Source: Cellulomonas sp. PhB150
GTDB lineage: Bacteria; Actinomycetota; Actinomycetes; Actinomycetales; Cellulomonadaceae
Direction of reading: 5' to 3'
NCBI RefSeq assembly: GCF_003755175.1
Contig: NZ_RKHX01000001.1
Location: 124,001-188,000, forward strand
DNA: 64,000 nucleotides
In this document: positions 1 to 9,427 of the stretch, piece after piece
Position numbering within the stretch: the stretch's first letter is position 1
How the letters are laid out: each line of letters opens with the position of its first letter
Position numbers and translations under genes: made by a program
The notes under the pieces: model-generated
What the model saw: the letters and a program-made list of their open reading frames with translations, nothing else
Database searches by the model: none
What the model was told of the DNA's origin: nothing

Positions 1-629
1 ACGCCTCCCTGGTCAAGGAGAGCTACTCGACGAGCCCGGTCGCCCGCTTCCTCACCGAGGCCGACCTGGGTCGGGACCTCTACCGGACCATCGCGGGCCA
101 GAAGGCCGGCGCGCGGATGCTGCAGGTCAGCCCGGGAACCGATCAAGGTGCCTCCTCGGACCCCACCGTCACGGTCGTCGACGTCCTGCCGGTCCGTGCC
201 TCGGGCGTGCCTGTCCCGGCCCGCAGCGACGTGCCCAAGGTGACCCTGAAGGCGAACGGCGCTCCCAAGATCAAGGCGACCGGCGAGGACCCGCCGACGG
301 ACCTCGTGACGAGGCCGCTGATCCGGGGGACCGGCAAGCAGGTCACCGCGACGGACACGATCACGGTGCAGTACACCGGCTTCTCGTGGAAGACCGGCGA
401 GGCGTTCGACTCCACGTGGTCGCAGGGCGTGCCCGTCTCGTTCTCGCTGCAGGACGTGCCGACGTGGGCCGAAGGGCTCGTCGACCAGCCGGCCGGCAGC
501 CAGGTGATGCTCGTCGTGCCTCCGACCTATGCGCTCGGTGCGACCGAGAGCAAGGCCCTCGAGGGCCAGACGGTCGTCTTCGTCATCGACATCCTCGCCA
601 CCGGAACCCCTCAGGGAGCGGACTCGTGA
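1..629 (+). CDS. FKBP-type peptidyl-prolyl cis-trans isomerase (5' end missing)
   Basis: The reading frame is open from base 3 to a TGA at 627-629, so the gene begins left of the window. The last ~100 residues form an FKBP domain: a VQYTGF core strand, an AFDSTW segment, a VPPTYALG loop and a terminal VVFVIDIL strand. The part before it ends in a VTVVDVLPV strand, which suggests a second FKBP domain upstream, as in tandem secreted actinobacterial FKBPs. FKBPs catalyse prolyl isomerisation in folding proteins; extracytoplasmic location is likely but the signal peptide is outside the window. The stop overlaps the hisF start by four bases, implying translational coupling. Confidence 0.85.
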   Translation, partial: ASLVKESYSTSPVARFLTEADLGRDLYRTIAGQKAGARMLQVSPGTDQGASSDPTVTVVDVLPVRASGVPVPARSDVPKVTLKANGAPKIKATGEDPPTDLVTRPLIRGTGKQVTATDTITVQYTGFSWKTGEAFDSTWSQGVPVSFSLQDVPTWAEGLVDQPAGSQVMLVVPPTYALGATESKALEGQTVVFVIDILATGTPQGADS

Positions 630-1396
630 CCCTCGCACTGCGCGTCATCCCGTGCCTCGACGTCGACGCCGGTCGTGTCGTCAAGGGCGTGAACTTCGAG
701 AACCTGCGCGACGCGGGCGACCCGGTCGAGCTCGCCCACCGCTACGACGCGGAGGGCGCCGACGAGCTGACGTTCCTGGACGTGTCGGCGTCGTCGGGCA
801 ACCGGGCGACCACGTACGAGGTCGTCCGCCGCACCGCCGAGGAGGTCTTCGTCCCGCTCACGGTCGGCGGGGGCGTCCGCACGGCCGACGACGTGGACCT
901 GCTGCTGCGCGCCGGCGCCGACAAGGTCGGAGTGAACACCGCGGCGATCGCCCGGCCCGAGCTGATCGAGGAGATCGCGCAGCGGTTCGGCAGCCAGGTG
1001 CTGGTGCTGTCGGTCGACGCGCGGCGCGTGACTGGCGAGACCCGCACGGACTCGGGCTACGAGGTCACCACGCACGGGGGTCGTCAGGGCACGGGGATCG
1101 ACGCGGTCGAGTGGGCCGCGCGTGCCGCGCGGCTCGGCGCCGGCGAGATCCTGCTCAACTCCATGGACGCCGACGGCACCAAGGACGGCTTCGACCTCCA
1201 GATGCTGCGCGACGTGCGCGCCGAGGTCGCCGTCCCGCTCATCGCTAGCGGCGGAGCGGGCACGCCGGAGCACTTCGTCGAGGCAGCACGGGCCGGGGCG
1301 GACGCGGTCCTCGCGGCCAGCGTCTTCCACTTCGGCACGCTCACCGTCGGCGACGTGAAGGCCGCGCTGAGGGACGCCGGCATCACCGTCCGCTGA
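626..1396 (+). CDS. hisF: Imidazole glycerol phosphate synthase subunit HisF
   Basis: 256-residue TIM-barrel cyclase. With HisH it converts PRFAR and glutamine-derived ammonia to imidazole glycerol phosphate and AICAR in histidine synthesis. The N-terminal [16 protein letters not shown], the phosphate-binding VPLTVGGGV and the late IASGGAG loop are all typical, and the length is normal. The GTG start at 626 gives the conserved N-terminus directly and overlaps the FKBP stop (GTGA). hisH and hisA are not in the window. hisI follows about 4.5 kb later, separated from hisF by a DinB-fold gene and an ABC exporter. Confidence 0.97.
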   Translation: MTLALRVIPCLDVDAGRVVKGVNFENLRDAGDPVELAHRYDAEGADELTFLDVSASSGNRATTYEVVRRTAEEVFVPLTVGGGVRTADDVDLLLRAGADKVGVNTAAIARPELIEEIAQRFGSQVLVLSVDARRVTGETRTDSGYEVTTHGGRQGTGIDAVEWAARAARLGAGEILLNSMDADGTKDGFDLQMLRDVRAEVAVPLIASGGAGTPEHFVEAARAGADAVLAASVFHFGTLTVGDVKAALRDAGITVR

Positions 1397-1399
1397 CGC

Positions 1400-2047
1400 T
1401 CAGGCCACGGGCAGCCGTGCGCTGAGCAGGGCGACGTCCGCGGGGTCTCCCTCGAGCCGGACGTCCGCGGCAGGCCCGCGTCCGAGCGCCCACAGCACGA
1501 TCTCGGGCACCGCGCCGCGGACCACGACGGTGCCGTGCGCACCGCGCGGCTTGCGGGCCTGGTGGCGGATCCCGTCGTCACGGACGAGGACGACGCCCAC
1601 GGGCGCCCGGCGCAGCGAGAGCCCGCTGGCGCGCACCGTCTGGCGCCACAGCGCCTCGACCAGCTCCGGCTCCACCTCGGGCGGCGGGACCGGTCCGGAC
1701 CCGCGTCGGACGTCCTCCGCGTGGACGAAGAACTCGACCACGTTGGCCGCCTCGCCCGCCCACGACATCGGGTGCCAGCGCGCCGGGTCCTCGCCGACGC
1801 GTGCGACGAGGTCGCGGTAGGCGCCCTCCGTGCGGGCGGTGTCCGCGAGCGTGTCGATCGCACTGTCCGCGCGCGACGACATGCCCGGCACGACGAGCCC
1901 CGCGCCGACGACGAGCGACGACTCCCGCAGCACGACGTGCGCCGCGAGGTGCCGCGCCTCCCAGCCCTCGCACAGCGTCGGGGCGTCGGGCGGCACCTCG
2001 AGCAGGACGTCGGTGAGCCGTGCGCGCAGGATCTGGTGCCAGGTCAT
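1400..2047 (-). CDS. TIGR03085-like DinB/mycothiol-dependent maleylpyruvate isomerase-fold protein
   Basis: 215 residues. The N-terminus (MTWHQILRARLTDVLLEV, then CEGWEARHLAAHVVLRE) has the layout of actinobacterial DinB-fold proteins related to mycothiol-dependent maleylpyruvate isomerase: a helical bundle with metal-binding His residues and a central FFVHAEDVRR helix. Substrate is unknown. It converges on hisF with three bases between stops. GAGCAT ends six bases before the ATG, a weak match to the leaderless promoter pattern seen elsewhere here. The family is usually annotated only as a metal-binding protein. Confidence 0.8.
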   Translation of the reverse strand: MTWHQILRARLTDVLLEVPPDAPTLCEGWEARHLAAHVVLRESSLVVGAGLVVPGMSSRADSAIDTLADTARTEGAYRDLVARVGEDPARWHPMSWAGEAANVVEFFVHAEDVRRGSGPVPPPEVEPELVEALWRQTVRASGLSLRRAPVGVVLVRDDGIRHQARKPRGAHGTVVVRGAVPEIVLWALGRGPAADVRLEGDPADVALLSARLPVA

Positions 2048-2131
2048 CCCCGCATGCTCGCACGGCCGGGTGTCAGTGGCGCGTGAGACGATGTGGACTT
2101 CCCAGGAACCCGCTGTGCAGAAGGATTCGTC

Positions 2132-4006
2132 GTGCCCGCCACCGCCACGCAGTCCCGTCGACCCGCCGCGTTGCAGGGGTCTCCGGCGACCCGTGGCGTG
2201 CGGCTCGTCGGCCGCGCGCTGCGCGCGCACCCGTGGGTCTACACGGCTGCCATCAGCATCTCCGCGGTGTTCGGCATCGCGACCGTGGCGGTCAGCCGCG
2301 TGCTGGGCTGGGCGACCGACGAGGTCGTCGTCCCCGCGCTCGACGGCGACGAAGCCGCCCGGGACCGGATCTGGCTCGCAGGCCTGATCGTCGTCGCGGT
2401 CGCCGTCACGCTGGCCGTGGCCGTCGCGCTGCGCCGGGTCTTCGCGGGGCTCGGGTTCGCGCTCCTGCAGGAGGACCACCGCCTCGCGGTGACCCGCCAG
2501 TACCTGCGCCTGCCGCTGGCGTGGCACCGCCGCCACCCCGCGGGCCAGCTGCTGTCCAACGCGGGCGCGGACGTCGAGGCGTCGACCTCGGTGTTCAACC
2601 CGCTGCCCTTCGCGCTCGGCGTGCTCGCGATGATCCTCGTCGCGGCCGTGCAGCTGTTCCGCACGGACGTGTACCTCGCGATCGCCGCACTGGCCGCGCT
2701 CCCGCTGACCCTCGTCGCGAACGTGGTGTTCCAGCGCCACATGTCCCCGGCGATCACGCGCGCCCAGCAGCTGCGCGCCGAGGTGGCCGACGTCGCGCAC
2801 GAGAGCTTCGAGGCCGCGGTGCTGGTCAAGTCGCTCGGCACCGAGGCGCGCGAGGAGGAGCGGTTCACCGCGAAGGCGGCCGAGCTCGCCGCCGCCAACG
2901 TCCGCGTGGGCACCGTCCGGGCGTTCTTCGACCCGGTCATCGACCTGCTGCCGAGCATCGGGACGCTCGCGGTCCTCGTCGTGGGGACGTCCCGCGTGCT
3001 GCACGGCGACATCGACACCGGCGACGTCGTCGCGGCCGCCTACCTGCTCACCCTGCTCGCATTCCCGGTCCGGGCCTTCGGCTGGGTGCTGGGCGAGATG
3101 CCCCGCGCGCTGGTCGGCTACGGCCGCGTGGCCCGGGTGCTCGACGCCCGCGCGGACCTCCCCCCGGGGGACCGGCCCTGGCGGCCGACGGCGTCCGGCG
3201 CGCGCGTGGAGCTCGACGGCGTGACGCGCACGGTCGCGACCCCGCAGGGCGACCTCGACCTCGTGCGCGACGTCCACCTCGACATCGCGGCGGGACGGAC
3301 GGTCGCGATCGTGGGCTCGACCGGCGCCGGCAAGACGAGCCTCGTCGGTCTCGTCGCGCGGCTCGCCGACCCCAGCGCGGGCGCCGTGCGCGTCGACGGC
3401 CTCGACCTGCGCGACGTCGTCCCCGCCGACCTCAGCGCCCACATCGCGTTCGTCGCGCAGCAGGCCTTCGTGTTCGAGGACACCGTCCGCGGCAACGTCG
3501 CCCTCGCCGACCCCGGCGACCCGGGCGCCGCGAGCGACGACGAGGTCTGGGACGCCCTGCGCCTGGCGCGCGTCGACGACGTCGTCAGCGCCCTGCCCGA
3601 CGGCCTCGACGCGCCCCTCGGCGAGCGGGGTGCCAACCTCTCCGGCGGCCAGCGCCAGCGCCTCGCCCTGGCTCGCGCGCTCGTGCGACGCCCCAAGGTG
3701 CTCGTGCTCGACGACGCGACCTCCGCGGTCGACCCGCGCATCGAGCAGGCGATCCTCACGGGCCTGCGCAGCGCGGGAGGATCGCCGACCGTCCTGCTCG
3801 TCGCCTACCGCATGTCCTCGGTCCTGCTGGCCGACGAGGTCGTGCACGTCGAGGGCGGCCGGGTCGTCGACCGTGGCACGCACGACGAGCTCCTCGCGCG
3901 CGACCCCGGGTACCGCGAGCTGGCCACGGCCTACGAGCAGGAGACCGAGCGGCGGCGCAGCGAGGCGGCCGACGAGGACGCCCTCGAGATCGAGGTGGCC
4001 CGATGA
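2132..4006 (+). CDS. ABC exporter half-transporter, subunit 1 (degenerate ATP site)
   Basis: 624 residues: a six-helix membrane domain (roughly 35-320) followed by a nucleotide-binding domain. Walker A GSTGAGKT lies near 394-401 and the canonical signature LSGGQ near 503. The Walker B ends LDDATSA, so the catalytic Glu is Asp, and the H-loop reads VAYRMSS, so the switch His is Tyr. That is the hallmark of the degenerate partner in heterodimeric exporters such as BmrCD or TM287/288. The GTG at 2132 was chosen because AAGGA sits about 8 bases upstream; an ATG at 2093 in the same frame lacks a ribosome site. The stop overlaps the partner ATG (ATGA). Substrate unknown. Confidence 0.9.
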   Translation: MPATATQSRRPAALQGSPATRGVRLVGRALRAHPWVYTAAISISAVFGIATVAVSRVLGWATDEVVVPALDGDEAARDRIWLAGLIVVAVAVTLAVAVALRRVFAGLGFALLQEDHRLAVTRQYLRLPLAWHRRHPAGQLLSNAGADVEASTSVFNPLPFALGVLAMILVAAVQLFRTDVYLAIAALAALPLTLVANVVFQRHMSPAITRAQQLRAEVADVAHESFEAAVLVKSLGTEAREEERFTAKAAELAAANVRVGTVRAFFDPVIDLLPSIGTLAVLVVGTSRVLHGDIDTGDVVAAAYLLTLLAFPVRAFGWVLGEMPRALVGYGRVARVLDARADLPPGDRPWRPTASGARVELDGVTRTVATPQGDLDLVRDVHLDIAAGRTVAIVGSTGAGKTSLVGLVARLADPSAGAVRVDGLDLRDVVPADLSAHIAFVAQQAFVFEDTVRGNVALADPGDPGAASDDEVWDALRLARVDDVVSALPDGLDAPLGERGANLSGGQRQRLALARALVRRPKVLVLDDATSAVDPRIEQAILTGLRSAGGSPTVLLVAYRMSSVLLADEVVHVEGGRVVDRGTHDELLARDPGYRELATAYEQETERRRSEAADEDALEIEVAR

Positions 4007-5796
4007 GCGACACCGACCACCGCATGGCCCCGGCGAGCACGCTCGGCGTGTTCGCCACCCTGCGCCGCGGCACGCAGGTCTCGCCGCAGCTCCTCGACGG
4101 GCTCGTCATCACGGTGCTGCTCGCCGTCGTCGCGGCCGTCGGGCGCGTGGTCGTCCCGATCGCCGTGCAGCAGACGGTCGACACCGGGATCCTCGCCCCC
4201 GGCGGCCCGCAGGTCGAGCGCGTCGTCTGGCTCGCCGCCGTGGCGACGCTCGTCCTGCTCGTCGGCGCGGTCTGCTCCGCCTACGTCAACGTGCGGCTGT
4301 TCCGCTCGAGCGAGGCGGGCCTGCTCGCGCTGCGCACGCGCGCGTTCCGGCACGTCCACGACCTGTCGGTCCTTACGCAGAACACCGAGCGGCGCGGCTC
4401 TCTCGTCTCCCGGGTCACCTCGGACGTCGACACGATCTCCCTGTTCGTCCAGTGGGGCGGCATCATGCTGCTCGTCTCCGGCCTGCAGATCGTGGTCGCG
4501 ACCGTTCTGATGGCGTTCTACTCCTGGCAGCTCACGCTGCTCGTGTGGCTGTGCTTCGTCCCGCTGGTGGTCGTGCTCCAGCCGCTGCAGAAGCGGGTCA
4601 ACGCTCGGTACACGGCGGTGCGTGAGCGGTACGGCGCGATGCTCGGCGCTGTCTCCGAGGCCGTCGTCGGCGCCGAGACGATCCGTGCGTACGGTGTCGC
4701 CGACCGGACGCAGCGCAAGATCGACGCCTCGATCGGCGGCACCCGACGCGCGATGGTGCGTGCGCAGAACCTCGTGGCGACGGTCTTCGCGTCGGGCGTG
4801 CTGGTCGCCAACCTCGTGCTCGCGGTCGTCGTGGTCGTCGGCACCCACCTCGGCGTCACGGGCGAGGTGACCGCCGGCCAGCTGCTCGCCTTCCTGTTCC
4901 TCGTCCAGCTGTTCACCGGCCCCGTGCAGATGGCCACCGAGGTGCTCAACGAGCTGCAGAACGCGATCGCCGGCTGGCGGCGCGTGCTCGGCGTCATCGA
5001 GACGCCCGTGACGGTCGTCGACCCGGGCGCGGACGGCGTCCCGTCGCCGCGCGGTCCGGCGCGCGTCGAGCTCGTCGGCGTCGACTTCTCCTACCCGGAC
5101 GGGCCGCCCGTGCTGCAGGACGTGCACCTCGCCGTCCCCGCCGGGTCGTCGGTCGCGGTCGTCGGCGCGACCGGGTCCGGCAAGACGACGATCGCTCGGC
5201 TCGTCGCCCGCTTCATGGACCCCTCCGCGGGAACGGTTCTGCTCGACGGCGCCGACCTGCGCGACGTCGAGCTCGCGACCCTGCGCGAGCGCGTCGTGCT
5301 CGTCCCGCAGGAGGGCTTCCTGTTCGACGGCACCCTCGCGCAGAACATGGCGTACGGCCTGCGCGACGAGGGCGACGACGAGGCCCGCGTGCGCGAGGCA
5401 GTTGACGCGCTCGGGCTCGACACCTGGGTCGACGAGCTCGCGGCCGGCCTCGACACCCCGGTCGGCCAGCGCGGCGAGTCGTTGTCGGCGGGGGAGCGCC
5501 AGCTCGTCGCGCTCGTGCGCGCGCACCTCGCGTCGCCCGACCTGTTGCTGCTCGACGAGGCCACCTCGGCCGTCGACCCTGCGACCGAGGTGCGGATCGC
5601 CCGCGCGCTCGCCTCGCTCACCCAGGGCCGCAGCACGCTGACCATCGCGCACCGCCTGTCGACCGCCGAGGCCGCCGACGCGGTCGTCGTGGTCGAGGAC
5701 GGGGTCGTCGTCGAGCACGGGCACCACCACGACCTCGTCGCGCTCGACGGCATCTACGCGGCGATGCACCGCGCGTGGGTGTCGCAGACCCGCTGA
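4003..5796 (+). CDS. ABC exporter half-transporter, subunit 2 (catalytically intact Walker B and H-loop)
   Basis: 597 residues, with membrane helices roughly 30-310 and then the ATPase domain. Walker A GATGSGKTT starts near 388, the Q-loop reads VPQEGFLF, Walker B is LLDEATSA near 515 with the catalytic Glu, and the H-loop is TIAHRLS near 550. The signature is LSAGE instead of LSGGQ, which complements subunit 1: the consensus ATP site would combine this Walker A/B with the LSGGQ of subunit 1. The ATG overlaps the preceding stop by four bases. The two products almost certainly form a heterodimeric exporter of drug or lipid type. Confidence 0.92.
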   Translation: MSDTDHRMAPASTLGVFATLRRGTQVSPQLLDGLVITVLLAVVAAVGRVVVPIAVQQTVDTGILAPGGPQVERVVWLAAVATLVLLVGAVCSAYVNVRLFRSSEAGLLALRTRAFRHVHDLSVLTQNTERRGSLVSRVTSDVDTISLFVQWGGIMLLVSGLQIVVATVLMAFYSWQLTLLVWLCFVPLVVVLQPLQKRVNARYTAVRERYGAMLGAVSEAVVGAETIRAYGVADRTQRKIDASIGGTRRAMVRAQNLVATVFASGVLVANLVLAVVVVVGTHLGVTGEVTAGQLLAFLFLVQLFTGPVQMATEVLNELQNAIAGWRRVLGVIETPVTVVDPGADGVPSPRGPARVELVGVDFSYPDGPPVLQDVHLAVPAGSSVAVVGATGSGKTTIARLVARFMDPSAGTVLLDGADLRDVELATLRERVVLVPQEGFLFDGTLAQNMAYGLRDEGDDEARVREAVDALGLDTWVDELAAGLDTPVGQRGESLSAGERQLVALVRAHLASPDLLLLDEATSAVDPATEVRIARALASLTQGRSTLTIAHRLSTAEAADAVVVVEDGVVVEHGHHHDLVALDGIYAAMHRAWVSQTR

Positions 5797-5844
5797 CGTC
5801 GGACGTGCGCGCGGACCGGACCACGGAGGCACGCGCGCGCGTGG

Positions 5845-5850
5845 CAGGAT
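5845..5850 (+). promoter_or_regulatory. Putative -10 element of hisI (leaderless)
   Basis: CAGGAT ends six bases before the hisI GTG, matching the recurrent [T/C]ANNNT-N6/7-start pattern of this window. No clear -35 element is visible. Confidence 0.45.
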
Positions 5851-5856
5851 CGGCAC

Positions 5857-6255
5857 GTGCCTGAGCTCGACACCCCCCTGGACCCCGCCGTCGCCGCGCG
5901 TCTCAAGCGCGACGAGCACGGCCTCGTCGCCGCCGTCGTGCAGCAGCACGACTCGCGCGAGGTGCTCATGCTCGGCTGGATGGACGACGAGGCGCTGCGG
6001 CGCACCCTGACGTCGGGGCGCGTGACGTTCTGGAGCCGCTCGCGCCAGGAGTACTGGCGCAAGGGGGACACCTCGGGCCACCGGCAGCACGTGAGGTCCG
6101 TGAGCATCGACTGCGACGGCGACGCGCTGCTGGTCGAGGTCGACCAGGTCGGCGCGGCTTGCCACACGGGCGCCCGCACCTGCTTCGAGGCCGGGGGCGC
6201 GCTCCCCGCCGTCGTCGGCGACCGTTCCGAGACCACCCCCGGAGGACAGGCATGA
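5857..6255 (+). CDS. hisI: Phosphoribosyl-AMP cyclohydrolase HisI
   Basis: 132 residues. Opens the adenine ring of phosphoribosyl-AMP in the third step of histidine synthesis. The Zn/Mg site residues are visible: Cys86 in DCDGD, and Cys102 and Cys109 in [21 protein letters not shown] is also diagnostic. It is the cyclohydrolase only, with no HisE pyrophosphatase domain fused. The GTG start has no Shine-Dalgarno but lies six bases after CAGGAT, suggesting a leaderless mRNA. The stop overlaps the trpE ATG, so histidine and tryptophan genes are translationally coupled here. Confidence 0.97.
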   Translation: MPELDTPLDPAVAARLKRDEHGLVAAVVQQHDSREVLMLGWMDDEALRRTLTSGRVTFWSRSRQEYWRKGDTSGHRQHVRSVSIDCDGDALLVEVDQVGAACHTGARTCFEAGGALPAVVGDRSETTPGGQA

Positions 6256-7814
6256 CCGCGCCCACCCAGCAGACCCCGCACGTCGAGGTCGCCTGGGGCG
6301 GCACGTGGCCGTCCGTCGAGGGGTTCCGCGAGCTCGCGACCGACCGGCGCGTCATCCCCGTGGTGCGCCGGCTCCTGGCCGACGACACGACGCCGGTCGG
6401 GCTCTACCGCGCGTTGTGCGCGGGCCGCCCGGGGACGTTCATCCTCGAGTCCGCCGAGAGCGACGGCACGTGGGGCCGGTACTCCTTCGTCGGTGTCCGC
6501 TCGCGCGCGACGCTGAGCGTGCGCGACGGGCAGGCGGCCTGGTCCGGCGACGTGCCCGTCGGGGTACCCGCGGAGGGCGACGTCCTCGACGTGCTCGCCC
6601 AGACCCTCGACGTGCTGCGCACTCCCGCGCTGCCCGGCCTGCCCCCGCTGACCGGCGGCCTGGTCGGAGCGCTCGGCTGGGACGTCGTGCACCACTGGGA
6701 GCCGACGCTGCCCCGGAAGGCTCCCGAGGAGCTGGACGTGCCCGAGCTCACGCTCCTGCTCGCGACCGACCTGGCCGTCGTCGACCACCACGACGGCTCG
6801 GTCTGGCTGATCGCCAACGCGATCAACTTCGACGGCACCGACGCGCACGTCGACGAGGCGCACGCCGACGCGGTGGCTCGCCTCGACGCGATGCAGGCGA
6901 CGCTCGTGCGCCCCACGGACCCGGGCCTGGCCGTGCTGGTCGACGTCCCGGAGCCCGAGCTGCGGTTCCGCTCGACCCGCGAGGAGTTCGAGCAGCAGGT
7001 GCGGTTCGGCAAGGAGGCGATCCGTGACGGCGAGGTGTTCCAGGTCGTCATCTCCCAGCGCCTCGACCTCGACTGCCCGGCCGACCCGCTCGACGTGTAC
7101 CGCGTGCTGCGCACGATCAACCCGAGCCCGTACATGTACTACGTGCAGCTGCAGGACCCGGACGGCCGTGACTTCGCGGTGGTCGGCTCGAGCCCCGAGA
7201 CGCTGGTGAAGGTGAGCGACGGGCACGTCACGACGTTCCCCATCGCGGGTTCCCGCCCGCGCGGCGCCACGCCGGAGGAGGACAGGGCCCTGGCCGACGA
7301 GGTCCTCGCCGACCCCAAGGAGCGCGCCGAGCACATCATGCTCGTCGACCTGTCGCGCAACGACCTCGTCAAGGTCTGCGAGCCGAGCAGCGTCGAGGTC
7401 GTCGACTTCATGGCCATCAGCCGCTACTCGCACATCATGCACATCACCTCGACCGTCGTCGGCCGGCTCCGCCAGGGCGCGACGGCGCTGCAGACGCTCA
7501 CCGCGACCTTCCCGGCCGGCACCCTCTCCGGCGCCCCGAAGCCGCGCGCGATCGCCCTGATCGACGAGGTCGAGCCCGCGCGCCGCGGCATCTACGGCGG
7601 CACGGTCGGCTACTTCGACTTCGCCGGCGACATGGACATGGCCATCGCGATCCGCACGGCCCTGATCCGCGACGGCCGGGCCAGCGTCCAGGCGGGCGGC
7701 GGGATCGTCGCCGACTCCGTCCCGGCGCTGGAGTACGAGGAGTCCCGGAACAAGGCTGCCGCCGCGGTGCGCGCGGTCCAGATCGCCTCGCGGCTGCGCC
7801 GGGCGGGCGCGTGA
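6252..7814 (+). CDS. trpE: Anthranilate synthase component I TrpE
   Basis: 520 residues. Converts chorismate plus ammonia to anthranilate, the first committed step of tryptophan synthesis, working with a TrpG glutaminase not found in this window. The chorismate-binding C-terminal half is intact: an AGSRPRG segment, [24 protein letters not shown] and [11 protein letters not shown]. The N-terminal region contains the LLES-like segment used for Trp feedback inhibition (FILESAESD). ATGA overlap with hisI and GTGA overlap with the next gene indicate one operon. No tryptophan leader peptide was seen upstream. Confidence 0.97.
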   Translation: MTAPTQQTPHVEVAWGGTWPSVEGFRELATDRRVIPVVRRLLADDTTPVGLYRALCAGRPGTFILESAESDGTWGRYSFVGVRSRATLSVRDGQAAWSGDVPVGVPAEGDVLDVLAQTLDVLRTPALPGLPPLTGGLVGALGWDVVHHWEPTLPRKAPEELDVPELTLLLATDLAVVDHHDGSVWLIANAINFDGTDAHVDEAHADAVARLDAMQATLVRPTDPGLAVLVDVPEPELRFRSTREEFEQQVRFGKEAIRDGEVFQVVISQRLDLDCPADPLDVYRVLRTINPSPYMYYVQLQDPDGRDFAVVGSSPETLVKVSDGHVTTFPIAGSRPRGATPEEDRALADEVLADPKERAEHIMLVDLSRNDLVKVCEPSSVEVVDFMAISRYSHIMHITSTVVGRLRQGATALQTLTATFPAGTLSGAPKPRAIALIDEVEPARRGIYGGTVGYFDFAGDMDMAIAIRTALIRDGRASVQAGGGIVADSVPALEYEESRNKAAAAVRAVQIASRLRRAGA

Positions 7815-8422
7815 CCGAGCCCGCCGCCGTCTCCGCCCCGTCCACCCGCCGGGCTGCGGGTCGAGGCCGCGCGGCCGGCGTCCTGCTGCTGCTCGCCGCC
7901 CTCACCGGCCTCGTCTCGCTGCCCACCTGGTTCACGACGACCGCCGCGACCGCCCTCGACCCGAGGGTCGTGGTCACGGCGAGCGGCGCGGACGTGGCAC
8001 CCGCCGTGCCCGCGGCGGCGCTCGTCCTGCTGGCGTGCGCCGCGGCGATCGCGCTGGTCGGCCGCGTCGCGCGCTGGGTCGTCCTGGCGGTCGTGGCGGG
8101 TGCCGGCGTCCTGGTCGTGGCCGCCGCGCTCCAGGCGATCGGCGACCCGTGGGCATCGGGCCTGCACCAGCAGGTGGTCGACGCGACGAGCGTGGGGGAG
8201 GACCGGTCGCCCGTGACCGTCTCCGTGTGGCCGTACCTCGCGGTCGGCGTCGGCGCGGTCGTGGTCCTCGTGGCGCTCTGGCTCGCGCGCGCCTCGCGGT
8301 CCTGGGCCGGGCCCTCGCGCCGGCACGAGGGGACCACCGCGGCGACGACCGAGCCCCGTCCTCAGGTCGAGGACGAGCGCAGCGCGTGGGACGCCCTGTC
8401 CCGTGGCGACGACCCGTCGTGA
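7811..8422 (+). CDS. Trp biosynthesis-associated membrane protein (TIGR02234-like)
   Basis: 203 residues with about four hydrophobic segments: an N-terminal helix rich in LLLLAAL, one near 60-80, one near 85-105 and one near 140-160. The hydrophilic tail is acidic. Position directly after trpE with a four-base overlap, and overall topology, match the actinobacterial family annotated as Trp biosynthesis-associated membrane protein. Its biochemical role is not established; a link to tryptophan transport or regulation is only suggested by context. Confidence 0.85.
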   Translation: MTEPAAVSAPSTRRAAGRGRAAGVLLLLAALTGLVSLPTWFTTTAATALDPRVVVTASGADVAPAVPAAALVLLACAAAIALVGRVARWVVLAVVAGAGVLVVAAALQAIGDPWASGLHQQVVDATSVGEDRSPVTVSVWPYLAVGVGAVVVLVALWLARASRSWAGPSRRHEGTTAATTEPRPQVEDERSAWDALSRGDDPS

Positions 8423-8450
8423 CGTGCGGGTCCGTCGCCCCGCGGTCCGC

Positions 8451-8456
8451 TAGGGT
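8451..8456 (+). promoter_or_regulatory. Putative -10 element for the HGxxPAAW gene
   Basis: TAGGGT lies 33 bases before the ATG at 8490, giving a short 5' untranslated region that includes a GAAGGG ribosome-binding segment. Confidence 0.4.
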
Positions 8457-8489
8457 GAAGGTCGAACTTCGCACGAAGGGCACCACCTG

Positions 8490-8795
8490 ATGGCTGACAA
8501 CACCCTTGCGCACCGCGCGCAGCACGCGACCACGACCGAGGCCGTGCACCTGCCGCCCACCGCGGCGCCCACCAACCACGGCAAGACGCTCGCCGCCTGG
8601 GTCACCTCCTGGGTGATCGTCGCCGGTGGCACGGTCGCCGGCTTGGCCGTCGCGTTCGCCGTCGTGTGGCTCTTCTGGGTCGGTCTCGGCATCGTCGTCG
8701 CAGGTCTCGTCGCCGGCTGGGTGCTGAAGTCGATGGGCTACGGCCAGGGCGGTGCGGCGACGATCGCACGCCAGAAGGAGCATGGCGGGCACTGA
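8490..8795 (+). CDS. HGxxPAAW family small membrane protein
   Basis: 101 residues. The family motif appears as NHGKTLAAW, with Leu where the name-giving Pro usually is. It is followed by two closely spaced membrane helices (roughly 38-60 and 62-82) and a short basic tail. The family is restricted to actinobacteria and usually sits in trp operons, as here; function unknown. The N-terminal 25 residues are polar and probably cytoplasmic. Confidence 0.85.
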   Translation: MADNTLAHRAQHATTTEAVHLPPTAAPTNHGKTLAAWVTSWVIVAGGTVAGLAVAFAVVWLFWVGLGIVVAGLVAGWVLKSMGYGQGGAATIARQKEHGGH

Positions 8796-8924
8796 CCCGT
8801 CGGGCGCTCGGCCCGGACGGGCAGGCGCCACCCGCAGGACCGCACGACCGAGGTAACACCGCCGTTCCCACGACGACCACCCGGCCACGTCCCGGGGTGG
8901 CCGCACCGCGATCCAGGAGGACCG

Positions 8925-9419
8925 ATGTCGACGCCGAACGAGCCCCAGAACCCCTACGGCGAGCAGCCGCAGAATCCCGAAGACCCGTTCCGCAAGGCCG
9001 ACCCCAGCGGTCAGCCGCCGGCGGCGCCGCAGTACGGCGCGCCGGGCTACGGCGCACCCCAGGCGCCCCAGTACGGCGCGCCGCAGTACCCCGGCACGCC
9101 GCAGTACCCGGGCGGCCCGCAGTACCCGGCGGCACCGCCCTACCAGGGTGGCTACGGACCGACGCCGCCGCCGAACTACCTCGTGTGGGCGATCCTCACG
9201 ACGGTCCTGTGCTGCCTCCCGCTCGGCATCGCGTCGATCGTCTTCTCCTCGCAGGTGAACTCGAAGTTCGCGCAGGGCGACTACGCCGGCGCGGCGAACT
9301 CGTCGAACAAGGCCAAGCAGTTCGCGCTCTGGGGCGCGATCATCGGTCTCGTCCTCGGCGTGGGCTGGGCCATCGTCGTCGGCGTGACCGGCAGCTTCTC
9401 GAGCTCGACGTCGTACTGA
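8925..9419 (+). CDS. CD225/dispanin-family membrane protein with PQY repeats
   Basis: 164 residues. Residues 1-75 are low-complexity and proline-rich, built on repeated PQYGAP/PQYPG units. The C-terminal half has the CD225 arrangement: YLVWAILTTVLCCLPLGIASIVFSSQV, a polar loop with FAQGDYAGA and SSNKAK, then a second membrane helix. In the family the first helix re-enters the membrane and the second spans it. AGGAGG sits 7 bases before the ATG. Role unknown in bacteria; the position inside the trp block is probably incidental. Confidence 0.85.
   Translation: MSTPNEPQNPYGEQPQNPEDPFRKADPSGQPPAAPQYGAPGYGAPQAPQYGAPQYPGTPQYPGGPQYPAAPPYQGGYGPTPPPNYLVWAILTTVLCCLPLGIASIVFSSQVNSKFAQGDYAGAANSSNKAKQFALWGAIIGLVLGVGWAIVVGVTGSFSSSTSY
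9034..9150 (+). repeat. Tandem PQY[G/P] coding repeat
   Basis: Within the dispanin-like gene the motif CCGCAGTAC, or a close variant, recurs at 9-18 base spacing. It encodes repeated Pro-Gln-Tyr-Gly/Pro units. Confidence 0.6.
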
Positions 9420-9427
9420 GCCGGACC

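Noticed and set aside
2048..3883. Upstream extension of the DinB-fold gene into the opposite strand of the ABC exporter.
   Set aside because: The conserved N-terminus begins at the ATG at 2047; the extension is only antisense sequence.
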